Assembly: GCA_028686345.1 (NCBI GenBank)
Contig: JAQUCE010000025.1
Span: 1 to 53,030 of the forward strand
Direction: 5' to 3'
Length of the DNA: 53,030 nt
DNA from: Kiritimatiellia bacterium
GTDB lineage: Bacteria; Verrucomicrobiota; Kiritimatiellia; RFP12; UBA1067
Below the pieces are notes generated by a model. It was given only the letters and a program-made list of their open reading frames with translations, was not told the origin of the DNA and made no database searches. How positions within the stretch are numbered: position 1 is the stretch's first letter; every line of letters begins with the position of its first letter. Of this stretch, positions 15,699-23,547 are shown in pieces. The translations under genes were made by a program, and so were the position numbers.

Positions 15699-18635
15699 CT
15701 AAACCACTTCCTTAAACAGATACTTCTGCAGCACGGTGATCAGCGCGGCCAGGATAAAGAGCGTGGCCAGCCACGAGACCGCCATAATGGTTGCCAGGAA
15801 AAAGCCCACTGTTTTATAGGGCACCAGCGGGGCGAACAACAGCGGGGTGAAGCCGACTGAGATGACAATCGCATTGCGGCTGATGGCCATGGCCGGCTCC
15901 TGGAACATCGCTGCCACCGCCTTTTGCCAGCTCCCGGTGGCGGCGGTGATCTCCCGCGCACGCTCCAGAAAATGGATTGCAAAGTCCACGCTGAGGCCCA
16001 GCGTCAGAGAGGAGAGGACTGCCACCGGCATATCATAGTCCTTGCCGACCAACCCGATCACCCCGTAAATAAAGGTGATCGTAACAGTCAGGGGCAGCAT
16101 TGCCAGCACCCCGAAGATCAGTGAGCGGAAGAGCACCACCATCATAATCAGAACCACCACAAAGCTGCCGAGCAGGGAGCTCAACATGCCGGTCACCATC
16201 TTCTCCTGCCAGACCACATTCAGATAGGTCAAGCCCGCCCACCCGCTTGTCATGGCCACTGGTGCGGGGTTGTCGCGGATCCAACCCTGGGTCAGCTCCA
16301 CCACAGCCTGCATATCGGTGTTGTCGCCGCTCTTTAACTGCACCCAGAGGTTGACCTCTTCGTAATCCTTGGTCACAAGATGGAAGAGCGAATCCTTTTT
16401 CTTCATGCCCTCCAGCTGCACAAAGACCTGCCCCACGGCCGAGGGCGACCCTGGAATGCTGTAAAAGGTGTTGTTGCGCTCCTGAGCCGCCGAGGCGTCG
16501 TAGTTCAACTCAAAGGATGCCTTCTTTAACGCGTCAACCGCTGAGCTGGTTTTACCAACCTTGGGCGCAGTTGCCAGGAACCCCTGTAATTGCTCAACCC
16601 AGGCGAGATTGGCGGGCTGCTTGAAAGCGGGCGCAGTCACCTCGGCCAGTGCCTCGTTCAGCAGGGAGAGCAGGGAGATCGTGCTCTGCCGGTCGATAAT
16701 TTCAAGCGCTTGCTCCTGAAGCGCGGCACCGGTGATCTCGGAGTGCGCCCGGAGCGCCTGCATCAGCCGCTGACGCTCCTGTGCGCCGCCTTGCGCCTGT
16801 ATTGCCTGCGATATGGCTTGCAGTGTCACTTGATCAGGTTCAAGGTAGTTGATCACATCACCCAGCGCCTGCCAGCCGCCGTTGATCCGCGTGTCAAGCG
16901 CCTCGACCTTTGCGGTTAACCCCGCGAAGAAAGCCTTTTCATCCGCAGTGCGCTCTTGCCCGGCCTCGGCGACCGCTTGATTCAGGATGCTCTCAAACTC
17001 ATGCGTAACCTCGCTCCCCGGCTCCATGCGCGCCAGGATAAACTCACGCAGAGCCGTTACCCTGCCCGCCGGGTTGGAGCTCTCCGCCACAGCAGGCCGC
17101 AGCGTCAGGTAAGCGGTGTAGGTGCCGCCAAAGTGGCTGTTCAGCACATCGTCCGCAACCCTGATTTTATGATTTTCGGTAAACCACTTGACCGGATTGT
17201 CATTAACTCTGATCTTGGAGATGCCGTAAGCCGAAACCGCGACCAGCGCAACCGTGATGAACAGGATCACCTTCCATCGCCGATAGGAGAAGTCCCCGAC
17301 AGAGGCCAGCCGCCGCCCCAACGCTCCGCTACGCTTATGTTGCCCATCAGGCTGCAACGCGTCCAAGGTCTTGGTGCGCACAAAAAGCATGATGTAAGCA
17401 GGCACCAGCGTCATGGTCAGCACCCAGGCCAGCGCCACACCAAAGGCCACATGCAAACCAAAAACACGCACTGGCGGTATCGGGGTGGTGGCCAGCGACG
17501 CAAAACCGGCGATGGTTGTCAACGAGGTGTAGAGCATTGGCTTGAACAGGTGGCTGATCACATGCTTGATCGTCTCCGCCTTGTCACGAAAACGGGGGTA
17601 AACATCATAAAACTCACTCAGAATATGCACCGAGTCGGCCACTGAGATCGGCATCAGGAAAATCGCGATCATCGAACTCATGATATGCACATCATAACCC
17701 AGCCCGATCAACAACCCCATGGTGCAGATAACACTCACCACTGCCACAACCATGGGCGCCACGACCAGCGAGATTCGGCGGAAGAAAAAGAGCAGCAGCA
17801 GAAATATTGCCAATCCAGCCAAAGGCGCTGAGGAGGCCATCTGAACCAGCATCTCCACCCCGAAGGTGTCCTGCGCCACGGGCTGACCTGTGATGTAAAC
17901 CTTGTCAGCTGCGGGCCACTCCCTGGTGAGCGCCTCCAGAAGGTTGGCCACATTGTAGGAGTAAGGTTTGGCGATGATCGGTATGTAAAGCACCATGGCA
18001 TGACCATCCTCCGAGACCAGTGTGCCCTTATACAGGGGGTTGCCCATGGCGTCGTGCTTGACACGCAGCGCCTCGTCGCGGTTCAAAGGCGCACGTTCCA
18101 TCAGATACTCAATCGCCAGCTGCCCCGTGCCATCCTGGCGGATATTATCAACCACACTGGGGCTGATAATCTCATCTGTGATAATTACCGAGCCCCCTGA
18201 TTCATCAAAGAGGTTGTTCACATCATGGCTGAAGACACGCGCCAATATCCGTTGCCACCAGCTCTTTGGCTGCAAATCAGGCGCGAAAGGTTTGCCATCG
18301 CGCAGCACCTCAGGCAAGCCATCCGCGTTTTTACGCAGCGAGATCAACTCGTGTGTCAGCGCGTCTATACGGCCCAGCGACTCCACATTGAAAATACCAT
18401 CCGCATGCTCAGTGTTCACTACACCGGCGATTACAAAATCGAAGAGCTGATAGCGCTCTTTAACCTCATTGTGCAGAACGCGCACATACTCATCCTTGGA
18501 AAGCATGTTTTCCGGATCATTGTCAAACTTGACCTTAGGAAATTGAGCTCCGAAAAACACCACTGCCAGTGCGGTTGTGATCACCACCAACCAGGGATAC
18601 CTGGTACTGAAAAGAGTTAGCCTCAAACGTTTCAT
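15699..18635 (-). CDS. RND/MMPL-family exporter (HAE3-like)
   Basis: 978-residue inner-membrane transporter with the two-fold RND layout: TM1 (about 15-30), a large periplasmic loop, a TM cluster at about 270-430 including the conserved PISVADSVHIL segment, TM7 around 455-475, a second very large loop (to about 770), then the last TM cluster with LSLTLGLSVDFAIHFL. Both halves keep acidic residues in the fourth helix of each cluster, as expected for proton-driven exporters. The second loop contains a long Ala/Gln/Glu-rich, probably helical stretch. HAE3/MMPL members export lipids, hopanoids or hydrophobic compounds. The start overlaps the ArsR stop by 4 bp (18632-18635), implying translational coupling and control by that regulator. 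Confidence 0.9.
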   Translation of the reverse strand: MKRLRLTLFSTRYPWLVVITTALAVVFFGAQFPKVKFDNDPENMLSKDEYVRVLHNEVKERYQLFDFVIAGVVNTEHADGIFNVESLGRIDALTHELISLRKNADGLPEVLRDGKPFAPDLQPKSWWQRILARVFSHDVNNLFDESGGSVIITDEIISPSVVDNIRQDGTGQLAIEYLMERAPLNRDEALRVKHDAMGNPLYKGTLVSEDGHAMVLYIPIIAKPYSYNVANLLEALTREWPAADKVYITGQPVAQDTFGVEMLVQMASSAPLAGLAIFLLLLFFFRRISLVVAPMVVAVVSVICTMGLLIGLGYDVHIMSSMIAIFLMPISVADSVHILSEFYDVYPRFRDKAETIKHVISHLFKPMLYTSLTTIAGFASLATTPIPPVRVFGLHVAFGVALAWVLTMTLVPAYIMLFVRTKTLDALQPDGQHKRSGALGRRLASVGDFSYRRWKVILFITVALVAVSAYGISKIRVNDNPVKWFTENHKIRVADDVLNSHFGGTYTAYLTLRPAVAESSNPAGRVTALREFILARMEPGSEVTHEFESILNQAVAEAGQERTADEKAFFAGLTAKVEALDTRINGGWQALGDVINYLEPDQVTLQAISQAIQAQGGAQERQRLMQALRAHSEITGAALQEQALEIIDRQSTISLLSLLNEALAEVTAPAFKQPANLAWVEQLQGFLATAPKVGKTSSAVDALKKASFELNYDASAAQERNNTFYSIPGSPSAVGQVFVQLEGMKKKDSLFHLVTKDYEEVNLWVQLKSGDNTDMQAVVELTQGWIRDNPAPVAMTSGWAGLTYLNVVWQEKMVTGMLSSLLGSFVVVLIMMVVLFRSLIFGVLAMLPLTVTITFIYGVIGLVGKDYDMPVAVLSSLTLGLSVDFAIHFLERAREITAATGSWQKAVAAMFQEPAMAISRNAIVISVGFTPLLFAPLVPYKTVGFFLATIMAVSWLATLFILAALITVLQKYLFKEVV

Positions 18636-18961
18636 CTTTTACTCTCCTTATAACTACAACAGATGCAATTCAACAAACTGAGCACGCGCGGATCAATGAT
18701 CCGATAGACAACCTCGCGCCCGTCACGCCGCGACCCCAACAGGTGCATGCGCTTCATCTGATTCAGATGGTGGGAGACCGAAGATTGCGGCTGACCAACT
18801 TCATCGATCAGGGTCGTGACATTGCACTCCCCCTCCCGATCAAGAATTTCAATAATTTTCAAGCGGTGCGGATGCGACAGCATGCGCAACATGCGCGATG
18901 TGTTTTCAAGAAACTCAACGCTCAACCCCTGCTCCTGGATACATGTACTATCTCTCTTCAT
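18632..18961 (-). CDS. ArsR-family repressor, possibly leaderless
   Basis: Small winged-helix regulator: LSHPHRLKIIEIL, then the recognition region QPQSSVSHHLNQMKRMHLL and wing RRDGREVVYRI. I start it at ATG 18961 (109 residues) because a near-consensus promoter (18969-18998) lies inside the first codons of the longer frame (to 18985). Transcription would begin at or within a base or two of this ATG, giving a leaderless mRNA. Cysteines: Cys46 in GECNV and a CICC cluster (99, 101, 102). One N-terminal-domain Cys plus a C-terminal Cys is reminiscent of persulfide-sensing ArsR proteins (SqrR/BigR), but the spacing is shorter here; metal sensing is an alternative. It is first in the operon with the RND exporter and probably represses it and itself. 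Confidence 0.85.
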   Translation of the reverse strand: MKRDSTCIQEQGLSVEFLENTSRMLRMLSHPHRLKIIEILDREGECNVTTLIDEVGQPQSSVSHHLNQMKRMHLLGSRRDGREVVYRIIDPRVLSLLNCICCSYKESKR

Positions 18962-18968
18962 GCGGGGC

Positions 18969-19002
18969 ATAATACATTTAATCATCTACATATGTCAATA
19001 TG
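18969..19002 (-). promoter_or_regulatory. Promoter with overlapping ArsR-type operator
   Basis: On the minus strand, TTGACA (18998-18993), an 18-bp spacer and TATTAT (18974-18969) form a near-consensus housekeeping promoter. The -35 box is embedded in a perfect palindrome CATAT-TGAC-ATATG (18989-19002), placed so that a bound repressor would block RNA polymerase. The predicted transcription start coincides with the ArsR ATG at 18961. Confidence 0.7.
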
Positions 19003-19155
19003 AAAGTTTAAAAAAAAGACTTTAAGTGAACTTGAATTGAAAATGATAATGGAGCAGTGCAAGCAGCTTGCTTGCAGGCACTTTTCCTTAATTCGGCACC
19101 AAGCAAGATCTGAAGATGCCAAACAACGCGCACTTTCCCGCTGGTGAGCACATCC

Positions 19156-19222
19156 CCGGGAGCGCCGACATCCACGTCGGCATGGCGAAAACAATGCCGA
19201 CGAAGTACGTCGGCGCTCCCGG
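19156..19222. repeat. Nested double palindrome
   Basis: Outer arms CCGGGAGCGCCGAC (19156-19169) and GTCGGCGCTCCCGG (19209-19222) match perfectly. Inner arms GTCGGCAT (19176-19183) and ATGCCGAC (19194-19201) also match. The whole can fold as a long stem or a cruciform with two side hairpins. A shorter relative is at 42345-42402. Confidence 0.75.
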
Positions 19223-19664
19223 AACAACGATGCTGGTGGACGATTCCCCGCATGATCCCAATCCTCGTCTCTTTCTACCAGCCACAGGCAGCCGTTGTTT
19301 GATTAGGATTGTTCGTATTACCAGCCCAACGGGCCGGATTCACCATAGCCCGGGACAACGTCCCGGGTATCCGGAGCCCGCATTTATGTGTCCTGAAAGG
19401 ACACCTCAACCACGATATTGAGGAGCCCTTTCAGGCCGCAAATCTAACTTCTTACCTCCCGGGGCTTCGCTTCGCTTGCCCCGGGCTAAGGTGACTACAC
19501 CCCTTCGGGGTTCTTCTGATTACTTGCACAAGTATAGCAGTCAGCTGAACACAGATGTCGATTAGAAATCAGGAGACGTTGACCACCCTCTTCCCCGTAA
19601 CTTTCCCAAGTCGAACTATTCATAAATCAGTTCTCGCGCTTGCCATTCCGCGGGGCGGAATCAT

Positions 19665-19687
19665 ATAATTCGGCGTAGCCGAATTAT
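19665..19687 (-). terminator. Possible operon-end hairpin
   Basis: ATAATTCGGC-GTA-GCCGAATTAT is a perfect 10-bp stem about 50 bp 3' of the ThuA-like gene, with a second hairpin (ATTCCG/CGGAAT) beside it. There is no clear U-tract, so intrinsic termination is uncertain. Confidence 0.4.
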
Positions 19688-19737
19688 TGCTAGTTGCTAT
19701 TCGCTCAACTCCTGTTGTAAAAAACAAGAAGTTCAGC

Positions 19738-20676
19738 TCACTTCACTGGCGCATCATCACACTCCAGATCGCCGAGCGCGTACTGGATACCGCCCAGCAT
19801 GAAGTGCAGCAGGGCCGGCTGATCAAAACTCGCCGGGAAGTGGGAGGGTGAGCAGTAAAAGACGTGGCCTTTGCCATGGCGCTTGATCCAGGCAGTGTAG
19901 CGTTTCATGGTCGGCAGTTTATCAAGCCGCTTATCCTTGATATTACTCATATCCATCTCAAGCAGGGGCTTAAAGTTCATCTTCTCATAAGCGCGGTTAA
20001 AGAGATAGGGTTCGTCCTTGTGCACAAAGGGCTTGTTGCCAAAACATTTTGTCAGCGGGTGCTCCTTGTCAACCACATTCAGCGCCAGCTCCTGCGCAGC
20101 CGGATGAAAGTGGAAACTGCCGCCCATCATTGCGCTGAAATCATCGTTGTAGTTGAAGTTTGCGATCGCGCCATGCAGCGCAATCAACCCGCCGCCATTT
20201 TCGACATAGCTCATCAATGAAGCCAGCAGTGCCTTGGCCTTGGCCTCCCGCTCGGCCAGCGGTAAATCTTTGTAAGCGGCACCGTGCTTATCCACCAGAT
20301 TGATCAGAACGTCACGGAAGATGTCGCGGTCTTTACCAGTGGGGCAGTTGTTGTTGAGCACCACCGCATCATAGGCCTTGAGATTCTCCGGCGTAAACTG
20401 CTCAATATCATTGCTCTCCACCACCTTCCAGGCCCCGCTCTTTTCGCCGAGCAGCTTGACCACCGCGCTGGTTTTCGGGGTGACCTTATGATCAAAACCG
20501 GTGATCAGCGAGAAGACCAGCAGGCTCCGCTCTTTTTTGGGGGTTGCCATCGCCTTTTCAGGGGCGATCTTCTCGATTGCCGCCTGCCACTCAGGGGTGA
20601 TGGTGTATTCATCGGCGGCTTGGGTGTTTAAAAGGCAGGTAGCTGCCAGTGCTGTTGCTATAAATATGCGTTTCAT
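19738..20676 (-). CDS. ThuA-like secreted protein
   Basis: 312 residues with a signal peptide (cleavage near NTQAADEY). The ThuA fold, a glutamine-amidotransferase-like Rossmann domain, is indicated by LLVFSLITGFDHK, YDAVVLNNNCPTG, GGGLIALHGAIANF, MMGGSFHFHPAAQ and HGKGHVFYCSPSHF. ThuA-like proteins occur in sugar-utilisation operons of PVC bacteria and Bacteroidetes; their reaction is not well defined. The ATG overlaps the UroD-like stop as ATGA (20673-20676), so translation is probably coupled. Third gene of the Gfo/Idh-UroD-ThuA operon, likely controlled by the XylR-type regulator at 29168 through the site at 23334-23361. Confidence 0.88.
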   Translation of the reverse strand: MKRIFIATALAATCLLNTQAADEYTITPEWQAAIEKIAPEKAMATPKKERSLLVFSLITGFDHKVTPKTSAVVKLLGEKSGAWKVVESNDIEQFTPENLKAYDAVVLNNNCPTGKDRDIFRDVLINLVDKHGAAYKDLPLAEREAKAKALLASLMSYVENGGGLIALHGAIANFNYNDDFSAMMGGSFHFHPAAQELALNVVDKEHPLTKCFGNKPFVHKDEPYLFNRAYEKMNFKPLLEMDMSNIKDKRLDKLPTMKRYTAWIKRHGKGHVFYCSPSHFPASFDQPALLHFMLGGIQYALGDLECDDAPVK

Positions 20677-21752
20677 ATGTTTTTGTTCCTTGTTGGGGCG
20701 CGTAGGGGCGAAAAATCTTTCGCCCCTACAGCATCAATAAATGCGTTCAGGTTTGCGGTGGGCACCCCTGGCGGCAGACCGCCGCCGCAGGAGAAGACCA
20801 CCCGCGTGAAATCTCCGTTCAGACGCTCTTTCATCTCAGCGACACTCCTGCGCACATGCTCCGGTGTGCCGGCTGCCAGCACATCGCGCGGCGGAATGTT
20901 GCCCAGCAAGGCAACCTTATCCCCCACCAGCGTGCGCATCTCATCTATCGGGTGCTCAAACCCGAAGTTAAACAAATTGATCCCAGCTGCTGCCAGCTGC
21001 GGCGCACAGCTCAATCCATTGGCATCATTATGGAAGAAACGCACCTCGCTGTCAACCGCGCTGTAGATTTGCTTTAAATACGGCATGGCAAAGGTCGCCA
21101 CATCATCAGGCCCGAGAAAGCCGACAATATCATCCAGCAGAAAAACCCCGCGAATCGAGGAAAAAGCGGCTGCCTGAAGTTTGATCCAATCCTCGAGAAA
21201 CTCTGTGATCACCGCCAGCATGGCGTGTGTCCCTTCAGGGTCAAGCTGCATGGCCATCAAAAACTCGGTGGTGCCCATCAGGAAGGTGGCGATGTTGAGC
21301 GGACCGCGGGCAACGGCAAAGCGGATGGCGTGGCCTTCGGATTCAATTGCGGGCTGCATCAGCTGCAGCCGTCGCAGCGTGAAGGGCAGCAACCCCGCGC
21401 TCCTGACATCCGGCTTGGTCAAGCGCAGTGCGCACTCGCTCTCTTTGCCAATTGGCTCGGCAAAAGGCAGATCATGCTCATGCCAGATCAGCCTTGAACC
21501 AAAGGCGGATGGCTCAGTGCACATGCCGTACTCTGACCAGAATCCCGGCAGAAACGCGGTGCCTGGAAAGGCCTGTACAGCCGCCATATTCGTGTCAAAC
21601 CAGATCTTGTCCGAGCTGTAATAATCCAGAATGGAGGCCTTGCCGCTCCACTCAGGCAGCCAGGGACTGTCGGCGATAAACCCGCACATCGGAGTGTCGA
21701 GTCGCTCGCCGTTGATGGCAGCCAGTAGCTGCTCCCATTGTTTTTGTGTCAT
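20673..21752 (-). CDS. UroD-like methyltransferase with REP-encoded tail
   Basis: I take the ATG at 21752 (359 residues), preceded by GGAG; a longer frame to 21815 would run through an intergenic hairpin. It belongs to the uroporphyrinogen-decarboxylase/cobalamin-methyltransferase superfamily: FLLDDIVGFLGPDD, FHNDANG, GINLFNFGFEHPIDEMR, VALLGNIPPRDVLAAGTPEHVRR. PVC genomes carry many such copies of uncertain function, some in corrinoid-dependent demethylation. The last about 16 residues (VGAKDFSPLRAPTRNKNI) are encoded by the REP palindrome at 20702-20729 and flanking bases. They follow what would be a normal family end, NAFIDA, so the tail appears acquired. Its stop overlaps the ThuA start. 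Confidence 0.85.
   Translation of the reverse strand: MTQKQWEQLLAAINGERLDTPMCGFIADSPWLPEWSGKASILDYYSSDKIWFDTNMAAVQAFPGTAFLPGFWSEYGMCTEPSAFGSRLIWHEHDLPFAEPIGKESECALRLTKPDVRSAGLLPFTLRRLQLMQPAIESEGHAIRFAVARGPLNIATFLMGTTEFLMAMQLDPEGTHAMLAVITEFLEDWIKLQAAAFSSIRGVFLLDDIVGFLGPDDVATFAMPYLKQIYSAVDSEVRFFHNDANGLSCAPQLAAAGINLFNFGFEHPIDEMRTLVGDKVALLGNIPPRDVLAAGTPEHVRRSVAEMKERLNGDFTRVVFSCGGGLPPGVPTANLNAFIDAVGAKDFSPLRAPTRNKNI
20702..20729 (-). repeat. REP palindrome inside the UroD-like 3' coding end
   Basis: GTAG, then an 8-bp stem GGGCGAAA/TTTCGCCC with a 4-base loop, then CTAC. It is the same palindrome as that in and around the RAYT gene at 32.2-33.4 kb. Read in the UroD frame it gives VGAKDFSPL, the same phase used inside the RAYT protein. 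Confidence 0.88.
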
Positions 21753-21755
21753 TTT

Positions 21756-21859
21756 AATCAGTTCTCCACGGGGGTAAACCCCGTGGTGGAAGGGGCGGCG
21801 CAAACCGCGCGCCACAGTTTCAATCAGTTCTCCACGGGGGTAAACCCCGTGGTGGAAGG
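21756..21859 (-). repeat. Duplicated intergenic hairpin between Gfo/Idh and UroD genes
   Basis: A 38-bp unit is directly repeated with a 66-bp period (21756-21793 and 21822-21859). Each copy holds the stem CCACGGGG/CCCCGTGG with loop GTAAA. In the copy nearest the UroD gene, the minus-strand side ends GTGG followed by AG, so the UroD Shine-Dalgarno GGAG is partly inside the stem. The hairpin could therefore limit translation or protect the upstream message. Confidence 0.75.
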
Positions 21860-23254
21860 TTAGCCTTTTTTGCTCAGCCGCTCAAAGGCGCGGCGGGTAC
21901 CGTATGGGGCGCGCTCGGCACGGGCCAGCATGGTGTTGGCCTCATCGTCCTTGACAAACAGCTCCTTGGCTGGATCCCACTGCAGCTTGCGCCCCAGTTT
22001 CATGCCGATATGCGCCAACAGACAGGCGCTGCAGGATCGGTGGGCCGTCTCAGCCGGCACCAGGCTCTCTTTACGTGAACGAATACAGTCAATAAAGTTC
22101 TGATGATGGCTGCCAATATGCTTGTAGAGCTTAACCCCGTTTTCAGGGATTTCAAACTTCAGAATTTCCGGATCACTGGCATCCAGCGCCTTCAAAGCGC
22201 GGCCGGGCGCAACCGGGTCAGAGGCGGTCATCTTGGCGGCACCGCGGCTGACAAAGATCCAGCGGCCATCTTCGCCGATAAAGCGCGCGCCATTCGGGAA
22301 CTTGTTCCAAACGCGCATTGTGACATCCCCGGGGTAGGTCAGGGTAATATCATAATCGCCATGCACATCCCACAGCCCCTCGGTGTGGAACTGGCCCTTA
22401 CCATCAATCGCCAAAGGACCGCTCTGCTCCCAGCCCATGGCCCAATGCGCGATGTCGAGATGATGCGAGCCCCAGCCCGTGATCATGCCGGCGCCGAACT
22501 GCTCGCAGCGCAGCCAGCCTGGACGCCCGATAATCCCCTTCTGATTATGAACGCGATCCTCGGTGTAATAAACCTCAGGGGTGGAGCCGAGCCACATCTT
22601 GTAATCCAGCGCCTCAGGCACCGGCATCTCCTCTGTCCTCCCGCCAGCGGGATCACCAGGAAGCCCGATCTCAATGTGCGCTACCTTGCCGACAGCGCCG
22701 TTACGTACCAGTTCGCAGGCGCGGTGGAACTGCGAGGACGAGCGCTGCTGGGAACCCAGCAGAAAGATGCCCTTGTTCAGCGTCAGCGCGTCGCTGAAGA
22801 AACGTCCCTCGGCAATGGTCAGCGAGGCGGGCTTCTGCATGTAAACATCCTTGCCTGCAAAGGCAGCCTCAACCGCTGGCTGGCTGTGCCAGTGATCAGG
22901 GGTGGAGATTGCCACTGCATCGATATCCTTACGTCCGATGATCTCGTTGTAGTCATGGTAGCCTTTTATATCAACGGATGTTTTCTGCTTGGCATAATAA
23001 TCATTCATATACTTTACGCCAGAGGCAAGCCGTCCCTTGTCCAGATCGGCCACCGCCACATATTTAACACCCTTACACTTAATAATGCCAGGCACATCCA
23101 TATCGTGGCCAATGCGGCCAAATCCGATCTGACCCACCTGAATTGTCTTGCTCGGCGCATCCTGGCCCAAGACCGAGGATGGAATGATCGTTGGAAAGCC
23201 AACCGCAGCCGCGGCTGTGGCAGCGGCACCCATGAACTTGCGACGTGATATCAT
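21860..23254 (-). CDS. Gfo/Idh/MocA-family oxidoreductase, Tat-exported
   Basis: 464 residues beginning MISRRKFMG, a twin-arginine signal with a following Ala-rich h-region cleaved near VLGQDA, so the folded protein is exported. Rossmann NAD(P) site QIGFGRIG, then AISTPDHWH, the EKP-type motif as MQKPAS, and GWGSHHLDIAHW with the candidate catalytic histidines. Such exported proteins in PVC bacteria act on sugars or sugar acids, often with tightly bound cofactor. A strong GGGAG precedes the start. First gene of the Gfo/Idh-UroD-ThuA operon; its promoter region carries a two-half-site operator shared with the secreted-protein gene at 29052. Confidence 0.92.
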   Translation of the reverse strand: MISRRKFMGAAATAAAAVGFPTIIPSSVLGQDAPSKTIQVGQIGFGRIGHDMDVPGIIKCKGVKYVAVADLDKGRLASGVKYMNDYYAKQKTSVDIKGYHDYNEIIGRKDIDAVAISTPDHWHSQPAVEAAFAGKDVYMQKPASLTIAEGRFFSDALTLNKGIFLLGSQQRSSSQFHRACELVRNGAVGKVAHIEIGLPGDPAGGRTEEMPVPEALDYKMWLGSTPEVYYTEDRVHNQKGIIGRPGWLRCEQFGAGMITGWGSHHLDIAHWAMGWEQSGPLAIDGKGQFHTEGLWDVHGDYDITLTYPGDVTMRVWNKFPNGARFIGEDGRWIFVSRGAAKMTASDPVAPGRALKALDASDPEILKFEIPENGVKLYKHIGSHHQNFIDCIRSRKESLVPAETAHRSCSACLLAHIGMKLGRKLQWDPAKELFVKDDEANTMLARAERAPYGTRRAFERLSKKG

Positions 23255-23303
23255 CTTTTTTCTCCCTTTTTCCCTGATTTTACATCAATTAAAAAACAAT
23301 CCC

Positions 23304-23361
23304 ATAATAACACACTTGGCTTTCAAACAAAACTGCAATATGTTGTAATCAAAGTGCATTA
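23304..23361 (-). promoter_or_regulatory. Activator site and -10 box for the Gfo/Idh operon
   Basis: On the minus strand, half-sites TAATGCA and TATTGCA begin 21 bp apart (23361-23334). After 22 bp comes GTTATTAT (23311-23304), a good -10. No -35 consensus is present. Gene start is 80 bp from the operator edge. The same layout is at 29103-29160, with 41 of 58 positions identical. A 21-bp direct-repeat period is what AraC-family activators use, so the XylR-type regulator at 29168 is the obvious candidate. Confidence 0.75.
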
Positions 23362-23426
23362 TTTCTTCAAATCGCCGCGGAGCTACCTCAGTAACTCTCA
23401 TCTTTTCCCGCAACAGCCTAATGGCT

Positions 23427-23483
23427 GAACTACATACTCGGTAAACCGTACCAAAAGCGGTATGTAGTTCACGCTTTAGCGTG
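23427..23483 (+). repeat. GTAG-footed palindrome pair
   Basis: Inverted arms GAACTACATA (23427-23436) and TATGTAGTTC (23461-23470) are followed by GTAGTTCACGCTTTAGCGTG (23464-23483), itself a GTAG-footed hairpin. The trailing GTAGGGCGCGGCCATAAT (about 23494-23511) also occurs in the inverted repeat at 52503-52621. Confidence 0.7.
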
Positions 23484-23547
23484 GTGTCTTATTGTAGGGC
23501 GCGGCCATAATGAACATAGCTGGAACGGTCTATCAGCATCCCGTGTC

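Larger units (their letters stand above)
19003..19737. other. Gene-free stretch dense in palindromes
   Basis: No gene is seen. Contents: GATAATGGAGCAGTGCAAGC element (about 19044-19075); a nested palindrome (19156-19222); a partial GACGATGCTGG element (about 19227-19243); a 77-bp dispersed repeat (19285-19361) copied at 45408-45484; the hairpin CCCGGG-ACAACGT-CCCGGG (19349-19367); CCCGGGGC/GCCCCGGG (about 19460-19487); and two hairpins near 19644-19687, which could end the ThuA operon. Confidence 0.55.

Noticed and set aside
22103..23248. 381-codon open frame on the plus strand
   Set aside because: It is wholly antisense to the Gfo/Idh gene, whose motifs and Tat signal are clear; the protein has no recognisable domain.
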